Positions 1-15,504 are shown, counted from the first letter of the stretch. The stretch: DNA of 64,000 nucleotides from Pseudomonas graminis (GCF_002093745.1 NZ_MTSB01000017.1:52938-116937), one strand, 5' to 3'. A program made the numbers and translations. Notes: generated by a model not told the origin, from the letters alone.

Positions 1-387
1 ACCTTGAACCTGGGTCACACATTCGGTCACGCCATCGAGACGCATATGGGCTATGGTGTCTGGCTGCATGGCGAGGCGGTGGCGGCCGGGACGGTCATGG
101 CGCTGGAAATGTCCGCGCGCCTGGGCTGGATCAGCACGCAGGAACGGGATCGCGGCATTCGCCTGTTTCAGCGTGCCGGGTTGCCCGTCGTCCCTCCGCA
201 GGACATGACGGAAGATAATTTCCTCGAACACATGGCGATCGACAAGAAAGTCATCGACGGTCGCCTGCGTCTGGTGCTGTTGCGCCGGATCGGCGAAGCG
301 GTTATCACGGACGATTATCCAAAAGAAGTATTACAGGCCACCCTGGTTGCGGATTACCGCGCCCTGGTGGATCAGCTTAGAGGTTAA
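1..387 (+). CDS. aroB: 3-dehydroquinate synthase, 3' part
   Basis: This is the C-terminal 128 residues of AroB; the 5' part lies outside the window. The enzyme converts DAHP to 3-dehydroquinate, the second step of the shikimate pathway, in the cytoplasm with NAD and a divalent metal. The visible segment begins [13 protein letters not shown], the conserved stretch carrying metal-binding histidines of the family, followed by LHGEAVAAG. The gene ends with TAA ten bases before the SPOR-domain gene. The aroB-SPOR gene order matches the aroB-damX arrangement of gammaproteobacteria, so the two are probably cotranscribed. Confidence 0.96.
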   Translation, partial: TLNLGHTFGHAIETHMGYGVWLHGEAVAAGTVMALEMSARLGWISTQERDRGIRLFQRAGLPVVPPQDMTEDNFLEHMAIDKKVIDGRLRLVLLRRIGEAVITDDYPKEVLQATLVADYRALVDQLRG

Positions 388-397
388 CGGAAACCCC

Positions 398-2020
398 ATG
401 ACTAGTTTGCATGCCGACGAGGCCTTCCTCGGTCATTATCAGTTGAGTCATGACCCCTTTGCGGCGCGGGTACCTGGCTTCAAATTCTTTCCTGCCCAGC
501 GCAAGCCTGTGCTGGGTCAGCTTCATCATCTGGCGCGTTACAGCCAGCTGCTGCTGGCGGTCACCGGGCCTCAGGGCAGCGGCAAGACCCTGCTGCGCCA
601 GGCGCTGGTGGCGAGCACCAACAAGCAATCGGTGCAAAGCGTCGTGGTGTCCGCGCGCGGTGCCAGCGATGCCGCAGGCGTGCTGCAGCAGGTCGCTCAG
701 TCGCTGAGCGTCGCCCAGCCTGAAATGCAGGCGATCCTGTCGCAGGTCGTGCAATTGGGTCTGACCGGCCAGGAAGTCTACGTACTGGTTGACGATGCGG
801 AACAACTGGGCGATTCGGCGCTCGAAGCGTTGCTGGGTCTTGCTGCGGGAACCCCTGACGGGCGTCCGCATGTATTCCTGTTCGGAGAGCCATCGCTGCT
901 CGATCGTCTCGATCAGATGTGTGCCGACCTGCAGGGCGATGTCGAAGGCGAACGCTTTCACGTCATCGAGCTGCAACCCTATACGGAAGAGGAAACCCGG
1001 GAGTATCTGGCTCAACGTCTGGAGGGTGCAGGGCAAGGAATCGCATTGTTCACTGCCGACCAGATCACCGATATTCATGAACAGTCCGATGGCTGGCCTG
1101 GGGCAATCAACCAGGTAGCCCGCGATTCAATGATCGAGGCGATGATCGCGAGTCGTTCCGCGGTCAAGCGTCCAAGTGTGGGGTTCAAAATGCCGAAAAA
1201 ACACGTATTGGCCTTGGGTGCCGTCGTTGTCGTGGCCGTGGCAGCAGCAGTGCTGATCCCGGGCCGTGGTGACAAGACGGGCACGACCGCCAATGCCCCT
1301 GCTTCCGCCCAGGCGCAATTGCCGCTGGGTGAGGGCAAGCCGACTGCTCAGCAATCGAACAATGGTGGCCCGGCCATCGAGTTCGCGGGCAATTCCCAAC
1401 CGATGCCGTTGCCCATGAATGGCAATTCGCAACCGGTGATGCGCGGTCCGCTGGCTGAAGCTGCCGGTTCCAGTGATACGGACGAAGACTCCGTGCCGAC
1501 TGGCTCGCCTGCCCAGCCGCCCACCGTAACCACCACGGCGCCACCTGCTGGCGTTCCGGCAGGTCAGGCTGCCGCCCAGACGCCTCGCTCGTCAATTCCT
1601 GCGCCTACCCCTGCGCCAGCGCCGGCCGCCAAGCCAGCCCCTGCGCCGGCTCAGGTTGCGACGGCCAAGCCTGCTCCGGCCCCTGCTGCCAAGCCTGCCG
1701 AGAAACCCGCCGCCGCTGGCAAGGCTGCCACCGGTGGTAGCTGGTACAGCAGTCAGGCGCCAGGCCATTATGTGGTGCAGATTCTGGGCACCAGCTCCGA
1801 AGCGACGGCTCAGGCCTACATCGCAGAGCAGGGCAGCGAGTACCGTTATTTCAAGAAAACCCTGCAGGGCAAGCCGCTGTACGTCGTGACGTATGGCAAC
1901 TTTCCTGACCGCGCTGCCGCCTTGGCAGCCATCAAGGTATTGCCAGCCAAGGTTCAGGCTGGTAAACCTTGGCCTCGTACTGTCGCCAGCGTCCAACAAG
2001 AGCTCGGCGCCACTCGTTGA
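398..2020 (+). CDS. AAA ATPase / SPOR-domain membrane protein (DamX-like)
   Basis: A 540-residue protein starting at ATG 398, ten bases after aroB. An N-terminal AAA ATPase domain has a Walker A loop GPQGSGKT (about residues 57-64) and a VYVLVDDAEQ Walker B region. A single membrane segment follows at about residues 268-287 (VLALGAVVVVAVAAAVLI), then a long Pro/Ala/Gln linker and a C-terminal SPOR domain at about residues 450-530. SPOR domains bind denuded septal peptidoglycan, so a role at the division septum is likely from family knowledge. E. coli DamX has the same position after aroB but lacks an obvious intact ATPase, so function may differ. Proline/alanine repeats in the linker use near-identical codons. 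Confidence 0.85.
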   Translation: MTSLHADEAFLGHYQLSHDPFAARVPGFKFFPAQRKPVLGQLHHLARYSQLLLAVTGPQGSGKTLLRQALVASTNKQSVQSVVVSARGASDAAGVLQQVAQSLSVAQPEMQAILSQVVQLGLTGQEVYVLVDDAEQLGDSALEALLGLAAGTPDGRPHVFLFGEPSLLDRLDQMCADLQGDVEGERFHVIELQPYTEEETREYLAQRLEGAGQGIALFTADQITDIHEQSDGWPGAINQVARDSMIEAMIASRSAVKRPSVGFKMPKKHVLALGAVVVVAVAAAVLIPGRGDKTGTTANAPASAQAQLPLGEGKPTAQQSNNGGPAIEFAGNSQPMPLPMNGNSQPVMRGPLAEAAGSSDTDEDSVPTGSPAQPPTVTTTAPPAGVPAGQAAAQTPRSSIPAPTPAPAPAAKPAPAPAQVATAKPAPAPAAKPAEKPAAAGKAATGGSWYSSQAPGHYVVQILGTSSEATAQAYIAEQGSEYRYFKKTLQGKPLYVVTYGNFPDRAAALAAIKVLPAKVQAGKPWPRTVASVQQELGATR

Positions 2021-2068
2021 AGTCGCAACGGCCCTATCCGGGCCGTCCGCCGACACACCTGACTTAAC

Positions 2069-2106
2069 CTGCAAGGCGCGTCACCTTATCGGTGCGCGCC
2101 TTGCAG
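2069..2106. other. Long perfect hairpin between the SPOR gene and gltB
   Basis: Arms CTGCAAGGCGCG (2069-2080) and CGCGCCTTGCAG (2095-2106) are perfectly complementary. An inner CACC/GGTG pair extends the stem to 16 bp with one bulged T. There is no T-run after it in either direction, so it is not a classic intrinsic terminator. It could be an RNA processing site or a REP-like element. The rest of the 2021-2378 gap holds the gltB promoter and leader. Confidence 0.6.
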
Positions 2107-2239
2107 CGTCCGCGTTACAAACGCCCTACAGTCTCCGTCGCGTCAGTCAGATTTATGACGAAATACTTTGACTAGCACAGCGACCCGCTTTAAAACTTTC
2201 ATAATTGCGACATTGATTATCAACCAATCGTCGCTAAAT

Positions 2240-2268
2240 TTGTGAGCGCTTGTGTCGCTGTGTACAAT
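2240..2268 (+). promoter_or_regulatory. Candidate sigma-70 promoter of gltB
   Basis: TTGTGA (2240-2245), a 17-base spacer and TACAAT (2263-2268), with TG two bases ahead of the -10. The predicted start at about 2275 leaves a leader of about 100 bases before gltB. A perfect palindrome TTGATTATCAA (2213-2223) sits just upstream of the -35 and could be an operator. A second weaker match (TTGATT 2213, TAAATT 2235, spacer 16) overlaps it. Confidence 0.55.
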
Positions 2269-2378
2269 GACCTCCGTTTTTGCCTGTCCGAAGCCGGCGT
2301 ACGTTCGGCGTGTCAGGTAATAGGTTGAATTAAAAGGAAATTTGCCTCGCATAGAGGCAGCCTGGTGAGAAAGTGTCT

Positions 2379-6824
<4,446 letters not shown>

Positions 6825-6888
6825 AGGCCACTGCCTGCGGCGAGTTTTGCGCCGCGAGTGTGCCGCCCTGTGAATTGAACTGAATTGA

Positions 6889-8381
<1,493 letters not shown>

Positions 8382-8645
8382 GATTTTTTGAAATAACTCC
8401 AAAGGGTCATGGCGACCCGCCTTCGTTCGAACTTCGCCGCCCCTCCAAGGGGCGGCAGTTCGGCGTCTCACTCCCCTTTTTTGCTCCCAACCCCTGTCTT
8501 TGCGTCATCAGGCAGGCGGTCGGTTGTTTACGCCCTGTTTCCGACAGCGGTTTCTGCGTTCGCGAGGCGTTAGGATCTGCGCTTCAGTGGGAGGACTTCT
8601 TCGGATCGGCTCCTCCAACCACCATGTCGCTATAAGGAAATAGCC

Positions 8646-11600
8646 ATGTCGAAAGCAGCACCTATGGGCAAACGTGCCCGCTCCCTTGATGGACAGTCTC
8701 TCGGACCGAAACAGTTCACGCCCAGCACCGTCGCCATTCGCGAACACCGAGCCCGTGAAGGGGCAGATCGCCTCATCGATCAGATTGTCGAGCGTTTCGC
8801 GGTAAAAAATGACTTCCCCGACGATGGCGATCATGCAGTGTTCGCCTTGCTGGTTCAGTTGCCGGAATGGCCCGCGGACCTGTCGATCAGGGTTCAGAAC
8901 GAGCGCGAAGAAGTGCTCGCGGTTTATCTGAAAGGCAAGAACGAAAGTGATATTCAAAACGCTGTTGTCCTGACGCTGAATGAAGACAAAGACTACGTTG
9001 CACCCGAGGGCACCGTTCTTTCCGACGAAGAGCCGTTGTTGCATCTGATCTTCAGCCAGCTGCCTGGCAACTCGACGCTCGGGATGGGCGGGAATTTTCC
9101 GGGTAGCAGCAGTGTCGCTGGCCGGATCGTCACCTTGCGTGAACAGGTCGCCGGATTGGCGAGTGAGCAGCGCCCGCTTTTATTCGCGGCGTTGCTGGCA
9201 GATGAAGGGGCTTCCAAAAGCACGCTGGACGTTCGCCAGCCCAACCCCTTTTTGCCACTTTGGGACCGCAGGAGCGCTAAGCTTCCGCCGGTGCTGGGCT
9301 GGTTGTGTGCCTTGTGCCCCGAGGTTCCGGTCGGCCGCCTTGAAGAGTTGCTGGAACGGATGCAACTGACAGAAGAACAGCAAGTCGACTTTCTGGAGAA
9401 TGATGTTCTGCCAGACGCGTTCGACGAGGCGATGGCGATTTCGCTGGATGAATGGACCCGCAGTACGGCTATCGATGGTCTGTCGCGCACCCGGATTTTC
9501 AATCAATACACCGATGAACTCGCTCGCACTACGGCTTGGGAACTGTTGGCTGCGTCAGGGCGGAATCTGGTGATCGTCGACTACGGCATGAGCAAGTACG
9601 TGCCCGAAGGACCTGACGATACCAGTATCGTCCTATTGCATGACGGCTTCGGTCATTACCGTGCTCAGGATATAAGCAACGGTGAGATCAGCGTTTTCAA
9701 GGAAGGCACCGACAGTTTTTATCTGGCAATCAGTTCGCAATTGAAGGCTGAGGAGCGTTCTTTGCTGGGGATGCAGTTCGAGCAGGATGTCGCGGGGTTC
9801 CGCAAGGTTCTGACCCAGCATGCGATCAAGGACAACGGAGGCTGGTTCGATCCCGAAAAGCCGACAGGCATTGAACGCGAACTCTTGCCCGAGTGGTTCG
9901 CCGAGGCGTCCGATGACGACAAGTACAACTGGAAGCTCGCCGTACAGGACTACAGTCAGGCCTTGCTCGAAGCCCAGGCCCCTGATCTGCTTGAACCCGC
10001 CGGCTACGGAGCGCCTGATCAGCTTCGCCACTATGCCCGCGAGAAACTGCAGGAGCGAATCCTGCTGGATCACGGTGTAGAGGTGAACCCTGATGAGGTC
10101 AGCATCCATACCGTGAGCATTGAAATCGATCCGGGCTTCTTCCTGGATCTGGATTATGAGTTCGCAGGCCCTTCGGAGGCGCAGGCGCATTACGAAACGC
10201 AGCAGCGCAGTCTCACGGACTTATCCCTTGAAAACATCGCTGTGACCGATCTCAACTTTTTGCTGACCAGTCGCGCGTTCGACGCTCAGGGGCAATTGAT
10301 CGGTTTCCTCAAAGCCGGTTATCTGTTCGGGCTGATCCGTGATCTGAACATTGGCGAGGATTATCCTCAGTACCTGAGAACCTTACTGTCGACCTCGACC
10401 ACCGGAAAATGGCACCGCGAACGCTATGCGCGCGTGATGCAGGCCCAGATGCGACTGGACGGTATCGAGGCAAAGATGGCAGGCGACTTTCTGGGTGATG
10501 GCAGCCTTCCTCCCGACCTGGCGAACAGAGGCCACAAGTGGTTAACGGCGGTGCTGGACCATCCGGTCGAAAGTGATGACCGTGCAACCGTTGAGGGGCA
10601 TCGCATTCAGGCCAGCCCGTTGTCCATTAACGGCGTGCCATTGAGCGGCGTACTGGCCATCGGCGTCGAGGCTCGCGCCAGCGTCGGCTCGCTGGTGATT
10701 TTTACGCCGCAGGCGCCTGACGGTACCTGTTTTCGGGAAATGAGCAGCCCGAAAGAACTTCAGCAGTTCCTGCTTGAGCCTGCGATGCTGGATTATCTGG
10801 TGGGCAGGGCAGCGCTCCCCTCTCAGGCAGAGGTACGACGGGCATTGACCGTTGACCGGGATGCGCTGTTCATGGAACTGCTGCCTTGCAGCGAAAACTT
10901 TCTTGAGGCGGTTTATGACGCTGAAGTCGAGCGCGTGATATCGGCTGTGGATGAGCAGACCCACAGCAATTGGGAAACCAATTGGCAAAGTGCCTGGGAA
11001 ATCACCAAAACCGTTGGCAATATCATCCTCACGTTCACGCCTTTCAAAGTACAACTGCCGATCGCCGCCATCCGCAGTTTCTACGCCATCTGGCAGGGCG
11101 TCGGGAAGGCCGCCGACGAGGAGGGCAGTGCGCCGTTGTATTTCGTTCAGGCGGCGCTGTTGCTGGCCGATGGACTGACGCTGCCAAAAGGGCGGCGGGT
11201 TAAACCGTTTTCTGCGGCAACGGTGGGTCGCTCTGTGCTCGATCCGAAAACAGCGGTACCCAAAGCACCTGTCGGCATGACATTGCGCGATGACGGGATT
11301 TACCGTGGCCTCCACGAGAAAGCTCAAGAGGGCGTACCGAGCCGCTTTTACGCCGTACAACAGGAAAAAGCCTATGCCGTCAGATACGATTCCGATTCTG
11401 CGGCATGGCGGGTGATTGATTCGCGGCGACCTGATGCCTATTACCAGTTGCCGATCCAGCTCGATGATCAAGGCGTCTGGGTGCATGCCTCGACCGGTTT
11501 GCGCGGCGGCGGCAAACACCCGGTTAAGAAACTGCCCTCTGAAGTCGGAAAGGCTAAAGATGAAGCAGGCCAGAGCGGTGGAAAACTCCGTTACAAAGTA

Positions 11601-11900
11601 AACATGAATGATTTCTTCAACAGCACTGAATTCAAAAAAGCAGACAAGGACATACAGGCCAAAGACCTCGAGGGCGCCGTCAAGAATGCTATCGAGAAGT
11701 ACGTTCTGGATGGCAGTGGTCACCTGCATAGGTGGAAACACGATGGAAAAAATCACATAGACAAGAAGGAACGGCTGTTTTTCCTGGACCTGACGTCCAT
11801 TGGCAACAGCACGGGAAGAGGGGATTGGCGTCTGGTCCTCAGGCGTGCAGAGAAAGGCATGCTTCAGCCTTTCGATATCCTGAATCATAAGGATATGTGA
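8646..11900 (+). CDS. Large DUF6543 / dermonecrotic-toxin-like protein
   Basis: A 1,084-residue protein with AAGGA before its ATG and no signal peptide. The layout resembles Pseudomonas proteins annotated as dermonecrotic toxin (DUF6543). Repeated N-terminal modules occupy roughly residues 1-730; YGAPDQLRHYAREKLQERIL near residue 455 is typical. A conserved middle region reads SNWETNWQSAWEITKTVGN near residue 775, followed by hydrophobic helices (about 790-850) that could insert in membranes. The C-terminal ~110 residues (from about 975) differ in character: Lys/Asp-rich, AT-richer, and ending in a WRLVLRR-containing block that could be a small nuclease-type toxin tip (inference). It separates gltD from hemE, which are adjacent in P. 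aeruginosa. No immunity gene is visible in the 139 bases downstream. Secretion route and target are unknown. Confidence 0.7.
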   Translation: MSKAAPMGKRARSLDGQSLGPKQFTPSTVAIREHRAREGADRLIDQIVERFAVKNDFPDDGDHAVFALLVQLPEWPADLSIRVQNEREEVLAVYLKGKNESDIQNAVVLTLNEDKDYVAPEGTVLSDEEPLLHLIFSQLPGNSTLGMGGNFPGSSSVAGRIVTLREQVAGLASEQRPLLFAALLADEGASKSTLDVRQPNPFLPLWDRRSAKLPPVLGWLCALCPEVPVGRLEELLERMQLTEEQQVDFLENDVLPDAFDEAMAISLDEWTRSTAIDGLSRTRIFNQYTDELARTTAWELLAASGRNLVIVDYGMSKYVPEGPDDTSIVLLHDGFGHYRAQDISNGEISVFKEGTDSFYLAISSQLKAEERSLLGMQFEQDVAGFRKVLTQHAIKDNGGWFDPEKPTGIERELLPEWFAEASDDDKYNWKLAVQDYSQALLEAQAPDLLEPAGYGAPDQLRHYAREKLQERILLDHGVEVNPDEVSIHTVSIEIDPGFFLDLDYEFAGPSEAQAHYETQQRSLTDLSLENIAVTDLNFLLTSRAFDAQGQLIGFLKAGYLFGLIRDLNIGEDYPQYLRTLLSTSTTGKWHRERYARVMQAQMRLDGIEAKMAGDFLGDGSLPPDLANRGHKWLTAVLDHPVESDDRATVEGHRIQASPLSINGVPLSGVLAIGVEARASVGSLVIFTPQAPDGTCFREMSSPKELQQFLLEPAMLDYLVGRAALPSQAEVRRALTVDRDALFMELLPCSENFLEAVYDAEVERVISAVDEQTHSNWETNWQSAWEITKTVGNIILTFTPFKVQLPIAAIRSFYAIWQGVGKAADEEGSAPLYFVQAALLLADGLTLPKGRRVKPFSAATVGRSVLDPKTAVPKAPVGMTLRDDGIYRGLHEKAQEGVPSRFYAVQQEKAYAVRYDSDSAAWRVIDSRRPDAYYQLPIQLDDQGVWVHASTGLRGGGKHPVKKLPSEVGKAKDEAGQSGGKLRYKVNMNDFFNSTEFKKADKDIQAKDLEGAVKNAIEKYVLDGSGHLHRWKHDGKNHIDKKERLFFLDLTSIGNSTGRGDWRLVLRRAEKGMLQPFDILNHKDM

Positions 11901-11964
11901 CAGAAGCGGGCCGGTTCGGAGGGCGCGTGCCCCCGTATAACCACAGCCAATCGTCCTGATAGAC

Positions 11965-11992
11965 AAAAGGCACGGCTCTCGCCGTGCCTTTT
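11965..11992. terminator. Bidirectional intrinsic terminator before hemE
   Basis: AAAAGGCACGGC (11965-11976), loop TCTC, GCCGTGCCTTTT (11981-11992): a 12-bp perfect stem including the A/T flanks. It ends transcription from the DUF6543 gene and insulates hemE. It implies that hemE has its own promoter in the 48 bases before its start, although no convincing -35/-10 pair was found. Confidence 0.8.
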
Positions 11993-12039
11993 GCGTCGCG
12001 CTCTGAGAAAATGCGCGCACTTTTATTGCGGATGCCGAC

Positions 12040-13104
12040 ATGACTGCCCTGAAGAACGACCGTTTCCTTCGCGCCCTGCTCAAGCAACCCGTAGACGTTA
12101 CGCCGGTATGGATGATGCGTCAGGCAGGCCGTTACCTGCCGGAATACCGCGCCAGCCGTGCCAGCGCAGGGGACTTCATGAGCCTGTGCAAGAACCCGCA
12201 GTTCGCCTGTGAAGTCACGTTGCAGCCGCTGGATCGCTACCCGCTGGATGCGGCGATCCTGTTTTCCGACATCCTGACCATTCCTGACGCGATGGGCCTG
12301 GGCCTGTACTTCGAGACCGGCGAAGGTCCGCGCTTCAAGAAAACCGTCAGTTCGCTGGCCGACATCGAAGCGCTGCCGATCCCTGATGCGCAGAAGGACC
12401 TGGGTTACGTGATGGACGCGGTGAGCACTATCCGCCGTGAACTCAACGGCCGTGTGCCGCTGATTGGTTTTGCCGGCAGCCCGTGGACCCTGGCGACTTA
12501 CATGGTCGAAGGCGGTTCCTCCAAGGACTTCCGCAAATCCAAGGCCATGCTTTACGACAACCCACAGGCCATGCACCTGCTGCTGGACAAGCTGGCACAG
12601 TCAGTGACGTCGTACCTGAACGGCCAGATTCTGGCCGGTGCCCAGGCGGTGCAGATTTTCGACAGCTGGGGCGGCAGCCTTTCTTCGGCGGCTTATCAGG
12701 AGTTCTCGCTGGCTTACATGCGCAAGATCGTCAACGGCCTGATTCGCGAGCATGACGGGCGCAAGGTGCCGGTCATCGTCTTCACCAAAGGCGGCGGCCT
12801 GTGGCTGGAAAGCATCGCCGACATCGGCGCCGACACCCTCGGCCTCGACTGGACCTGCGACATCGGCGAAGCGCGTCAGCGCGTGGGCAACAAGGTTTCG
12901 CTGCAAGGCAACATGGACCCGACCGTGCTCTACGCCCGTCCGGAAGCCATACGCCAGGAAGTCGCGCGCATCCTCGCCAGCTACGGCAGCGGCACCGGCC
13001 ACGTCTTCAACCTCGGCCACGGCATCACCCCCGAAGTCGACCCGGCCAATGCCGGTGCCTTCATCGAAGCGGTGCATGAGCTGTCGGCGCAGTATCATCA
13101 GTAA
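12040..13104 (+). CDS. hemE: Uroporphyrinogen decarboxylase
   Basis: A 354-residue cytosolic enzyme that removes four carboxyl groups from uroporphyrinogen III to give coproporphyrinogen III in heme synthesis. The signature [12 protein letters not shown] (from about residue 25) and the substrate-binding aspartate in [14 protein letters not shown] (near residue 85) are intact, as is [13 protein letters not shown]. The C-terminal segment [10 protein letters not shown] is normal. ATG 12040 gives the canonical start [14 protein letters not shown]; the ribosome site (GCGGA) is weak. It is transcribed alone between two terminators. Confidence 0.98.
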   Translation: MTALKNDRFLRALLKQPVDVTPVWMMRQAGRYLPEYRASRASAGDFMSLCKNPQFACEVTLQPLDRYPLDAAILFSDILTIPDAMGLGLYFETGEGPRFKKTVSSLADIEALPIPDAQKDLGYVMDAVSTIRRELNGRVPLIGFAGSPWTLATYMVEGGSSKDFRKSKAMLYDNPQAMHLLLDKLAQSVTSYLNGQILAGAQAVQIFDSWGGSLSSAAYQEFSLAYMRKIVNGLIREHDGRKVPVIVFTKGGGLWLESIADIGADTLGLDWTCDIGEARQRVGNKVSLQGNMDPTVLYARPEAIRQEVARILASYGSGTGHVFNLGHGITPEVDPANAGAFIEAVHELSAQYHQ

Positions 13105-13116
13105 CCGTTGAGGTAA

Positions 13117-13180
13117 CGATGCGTCGACAGATCAAGACGCATCGGTTTATGTCAGCGCCGACGGCAACGTCGGCGTTTTT
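13117..13180 (+). terminator. Tandem hairpins terminating hemE
   Basis: The first stem is CGATGCGT/ACGCATCG (13117-13144). The second is CGCCGACG/CGTCGGCG (13156-13163 and 13168-13175) followed by TTTTT (13176-13180). The second lies inside the last codons of the convergent D-aminoacylase gene, so coding sequence doubles as the hemE terminator. Confidence 0.75.
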
Positions 13181-14640
13181 GTATCCGCAAACCCTCCCAC
13201 CAGTGACCCGCTGCGAGGCAGGAACCTGCCTTGGCGCTGGCCTTGCGGTTTGCCTTCGGCATAGCTCAACTGTCCGTTGACCCAGACGCCGTCAATGCCT
13301 TCTGCTGCTCGCTGAGGGTCTTTGAAGTCCGCGACGTCGCGCACGGTTTGCGGGTTGAACAACACCAGATCCGCCCAATAGCCCTCACGGATCAGGCCGC
13401 GTTCGTGCAAGGCAAAGCGTGCTGCCGAAAGCCCGGTCATTTTGTGTACGGCGGTGTGCAGTGCAAACAGCCCTTTGTCCCGGCTGAAGTGGCCGAGCAC
13501 TCGGGGGAAGGCTCCCCACAGGCGCGGATGTGGAAACGGGTCCTCCGGCAGCCCGTCGGAACCGATCATCGACAGCGGATGAGACATGATGCGTTCGACG
13601 TCGCCCTCATCCATGCCGTAATACACCGCGCCTGCGGGCTGCAGCTTGCGGGCGGCCTCCTGCATTGAAAGTCCCCAGTCCGCGGCAATGTCCTTCAGGT
13701 CCCGGCCGCCCTGGTCCGGGTGCGGTGTTGACCAGGTGATGGTGATGCGGAACGCATCGGTAACCTGTTTCAGGTCCAGCGTCGAAGAACTGGCCGCATA
13801 GGGATAACAGTCGCAGCCGACCGGATGGTCCTGCGCCGCTTTTTCCAGCGCCGACAGCAGTTGCGGGCTGCGGCCCCAGTTGCCTGCGCCCGCGCATTTC
13901 AGGTGGGAAATGATGACCGGCGCGCGCGCGTGGCGACCGATATCGAATGCCTCCGCCATCGCCTCCAGCACCGGTTCGAATTCGCTGCGCAAATGCGTGG
14001 TGTAAACCGCACCGAAAGCCGTCAGCTCTTCAGCCAGTTGTTTGACCTCGCCGGTTTCAGCCGAGAAGGCCGAGGCGTAGGCCAGGCCGGTCGACAAGCC
14101 CAGCGCGCCGGCTTCAAGGCTGTCGCGCAACTGTTTGCGCATCGCGGCGATTTCTTCCGGGCTGGCGCTACGCAACAAGTCATCCATGTGATTACTGCGC
14201 AATGCCGTATGGCCAATCAGGGCGGCGACGTTCACGGCAGGCCGGGCGTTGTCCAGAGCGGCGCGATAGTCGGCGAAGCGCGGATAGACGAACGCAGCCG
14301 CATCGCCCAGCAGGTTCATCGGGTCGGGCGGATTGCCGCTCAGCGAGACCGGTGACGCGCTGATCCCGCAGTTGCCGACGATCACCGTCGTCACGCCCTG
14401 ACTGATCTTGGGCAGCATCTCGGGTTTGCGAATGACCACCGTGTCGTCGTGGGTGTGAACGTCGATGAATCCGGGGGCCAGTACGCGACCTGCCGCATTG
14501 ACCTCTTCCCGCGCACGGGCATCAGGCAGATTGCCGATGCGCTGAATGCGCCCGTCGCTGACCGCCACGTCGGTGCGCACTCCCGGCGTATCGCTGCCAT
14601 CAATGACCAGTGCGTCGCGAATGATCAGGTCGTACATCAT
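13147..14640 (-). CDS. D-aminoacylase (N-acyl-D-amino-acid deacylase)
   Basis: A 497-residue amidohydrolase expected to release D-amino acids from N-acyl-D-amino acids in the cytoplasm. Metal-ligand motif GFIDVHTHDD (H62, H64) and the family cysteine in VGNCGIS (C91) are present, as are HLKCAG and the late SDGLPEDPFPHPR segment with its conserved aspartate. It is the last gene of a minus-strand operon; its start (ATG 14640, with a second ATG in the next codon) lies three bases after the RpiR regulator stop, with GGGAG upstream. Substrate side chain (D-Glu, D-Asp or neutral D-residues) cannot be read from the sequence. Its 3' end overlaps the hemE terminator. Confidence 0.88.
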   Translation of the reverse strand: MMYDLIIRDALVIDGSDTPGVRTDVAVSDGRIQRIGNLPDARAREEVNAAGRVLAPGFIDVHTHDDTVVIRKPEMLPKISQGVTTVIVGNCGISASPVSLSGNPPDPMNLLGDAAAFVYPRFADYRAALDNARPAVNVAALIGHTALRSNHMDDLLRSASPEEIAAMRKQLRDSLEAGALGLSTGLAYASAFSAETGEVKQLAEELTAFGAVYTTHLRSEFEPVLEAMAEAFDIGRHARAPVIISHLKCAGAGNWGRSPQLLSALEKAAQDHPVGCDCYPYAASSSTLDLKQVTDAFRITITWSTPHPDQGGRDLKDIAADWGLSMQEAARKLQPAGAVYYGMDEGDVERIMSHPLSMIGSDGLPEDPFPHPRLWGAFPRVLGHFSRDKGLFALHTAVHKMTGLSAARFALHERGLIREGYWADLVLFNPQTVRDVADFKDPQRAAEGIDGVWVNGQLSYAEGKPQGQRQGRFLPRSGSLVGGFADTKTPTLPSALT

Positions 14641-14643
14641 GGT

Positions 14644-15504
14644 TCAGTCTCCCAGCGGCAGGCCGTCTTCGCCGCCACGGTATTCATCCAGCGCAAGCTT
14701 GATCCGGCGCAGCCGCTCCTGATTGTCTTCAGGGCCGAGCAACGCCAGTTCAGTGGCCAGCACATCAATGGTCAGCAGCATGCCGTAGCGCGCGGCCGTG
14801 GGTTTATAGATGAAATTGGTTTCGGCAATTTGCAGCGGCAACACCACGTCAGCCAGTTGCGCCAGCGGTGAGTCGGGCAAGGTGATCGCCAGCACGCGAG
14901 CGCCGTAGCTGCGCGCCAGGGTTACCGCGTCGAGCAGTTCTGGCGTGCGACCGCTGAGTGAGCAAACGATCAGGCTGTGTTGCGGGCCGAGTGTGGCGGC
15001 AATCATGCGCATCATGACCGGGTCGCGGCAGGCGGCCACCGGGTAACCCAGGCGCACCAGCCGGTTTTGCAGTTCCTCGCTGCACAGGCTGGAGCAACCG
15101 CCCATGCCGAACGCATGAATCATGCTGGCCTCGGCGACACAGGCCACGGCGGCCGCAAAGCGTGATGCCTCAAACCCTGAGAGGTGCTGACGCAGCGTGG
15201 CTTCGATGTCACCGACTATCTGATTGAAAAAGGCCGACTGCTCCGGGGCCTGTTCCGGGTGCAGAAAACGGCTGCCTACAGCGCTCGCCTGGGCCAGTTG
15301 CAGCCGCAAGTCGCGCAGGTCACGGCAGCCGATGGTGCGGGCGAAGCGCGACAGCGTGGCGCTGCTGACCTCGGCGCGGCTGGCCAGCTCGTCCAGGCTG
15401 GCACTGGCAGCGAAGGCAATATCGCTGAGCAAAAGCCTGGCGATCCGGCCTTCGCCCGCGCTGAGTGAATCCTGGCGGGCGCGTATCTGATACAAAATGT
15501 CCAC
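14644..15504 (-). CDS. RpiR/MurR family transcriptional regulator
   Basis: A 286-residue regulator with an N-terminal HTH_6 domain (residues about 1-77; LDELASRAEVSSATLSRFARTIG is typical) and a C-terminal SIS domain (about 120-260; GMGGCSSLCSEE and CSLSGRTPELLDAV). SIS domains usually sense phosphosugars or aminosugars. The start is GTG 15504, immediately after the permease stop, implying translational coupling. Lying between a GntP permease and D-aminoacylase, it probably controls both, acting on the palindromic region at 17012-17073 (inference). Confidence 0.88.
   Translation of the reverse strand: MDILYQIRARQDSLSAGEGRIARLLLSDIAFAASASLDELASRAEVSSATLSRFARTIGCRDLRDLRLQLAQASAVGSRFLHPEQAPEQSAFFNQIVGDIEATLRQHLSGFEASRFAAAVACVAEASMIHAFGMGGCSSLCSEELQNRLVRLGYPVAACRDPVMMRMIAATLGPQHSLIVCSLSGRTPELLDAVTLARSYGARVLAITLPDSPLAQLADVVLPLQIAETNFIYKPTAARYGMLLTIDVLATELALLGPEDNQERLRRIKLALDEYRGGEDGLPLGD

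Noticed and set aside
377..1078. Long minus-strand reading frame of 233 codons opposite the SPOR-domain gene
   Set aside because: Lies wholly antisense to a gene with clear domains; Arg/Gln/His-rich composition typical of shadow frames in high-GC DNA.
2213..2223. Possible Anr/FNR box TTGATTATCAA before gltB
   Set aside because: The half-sites are separated by one base, not the four required (TTGATnnnnATCAA).
10542..12083. 513-codon minus-strand frame opposite the end of the DUF6543 gene
   Set aside because: It spans the terminator at 11965-11992 and the hemE start, and has no ribosome site; considered as a possible immunity gene and dismissed.
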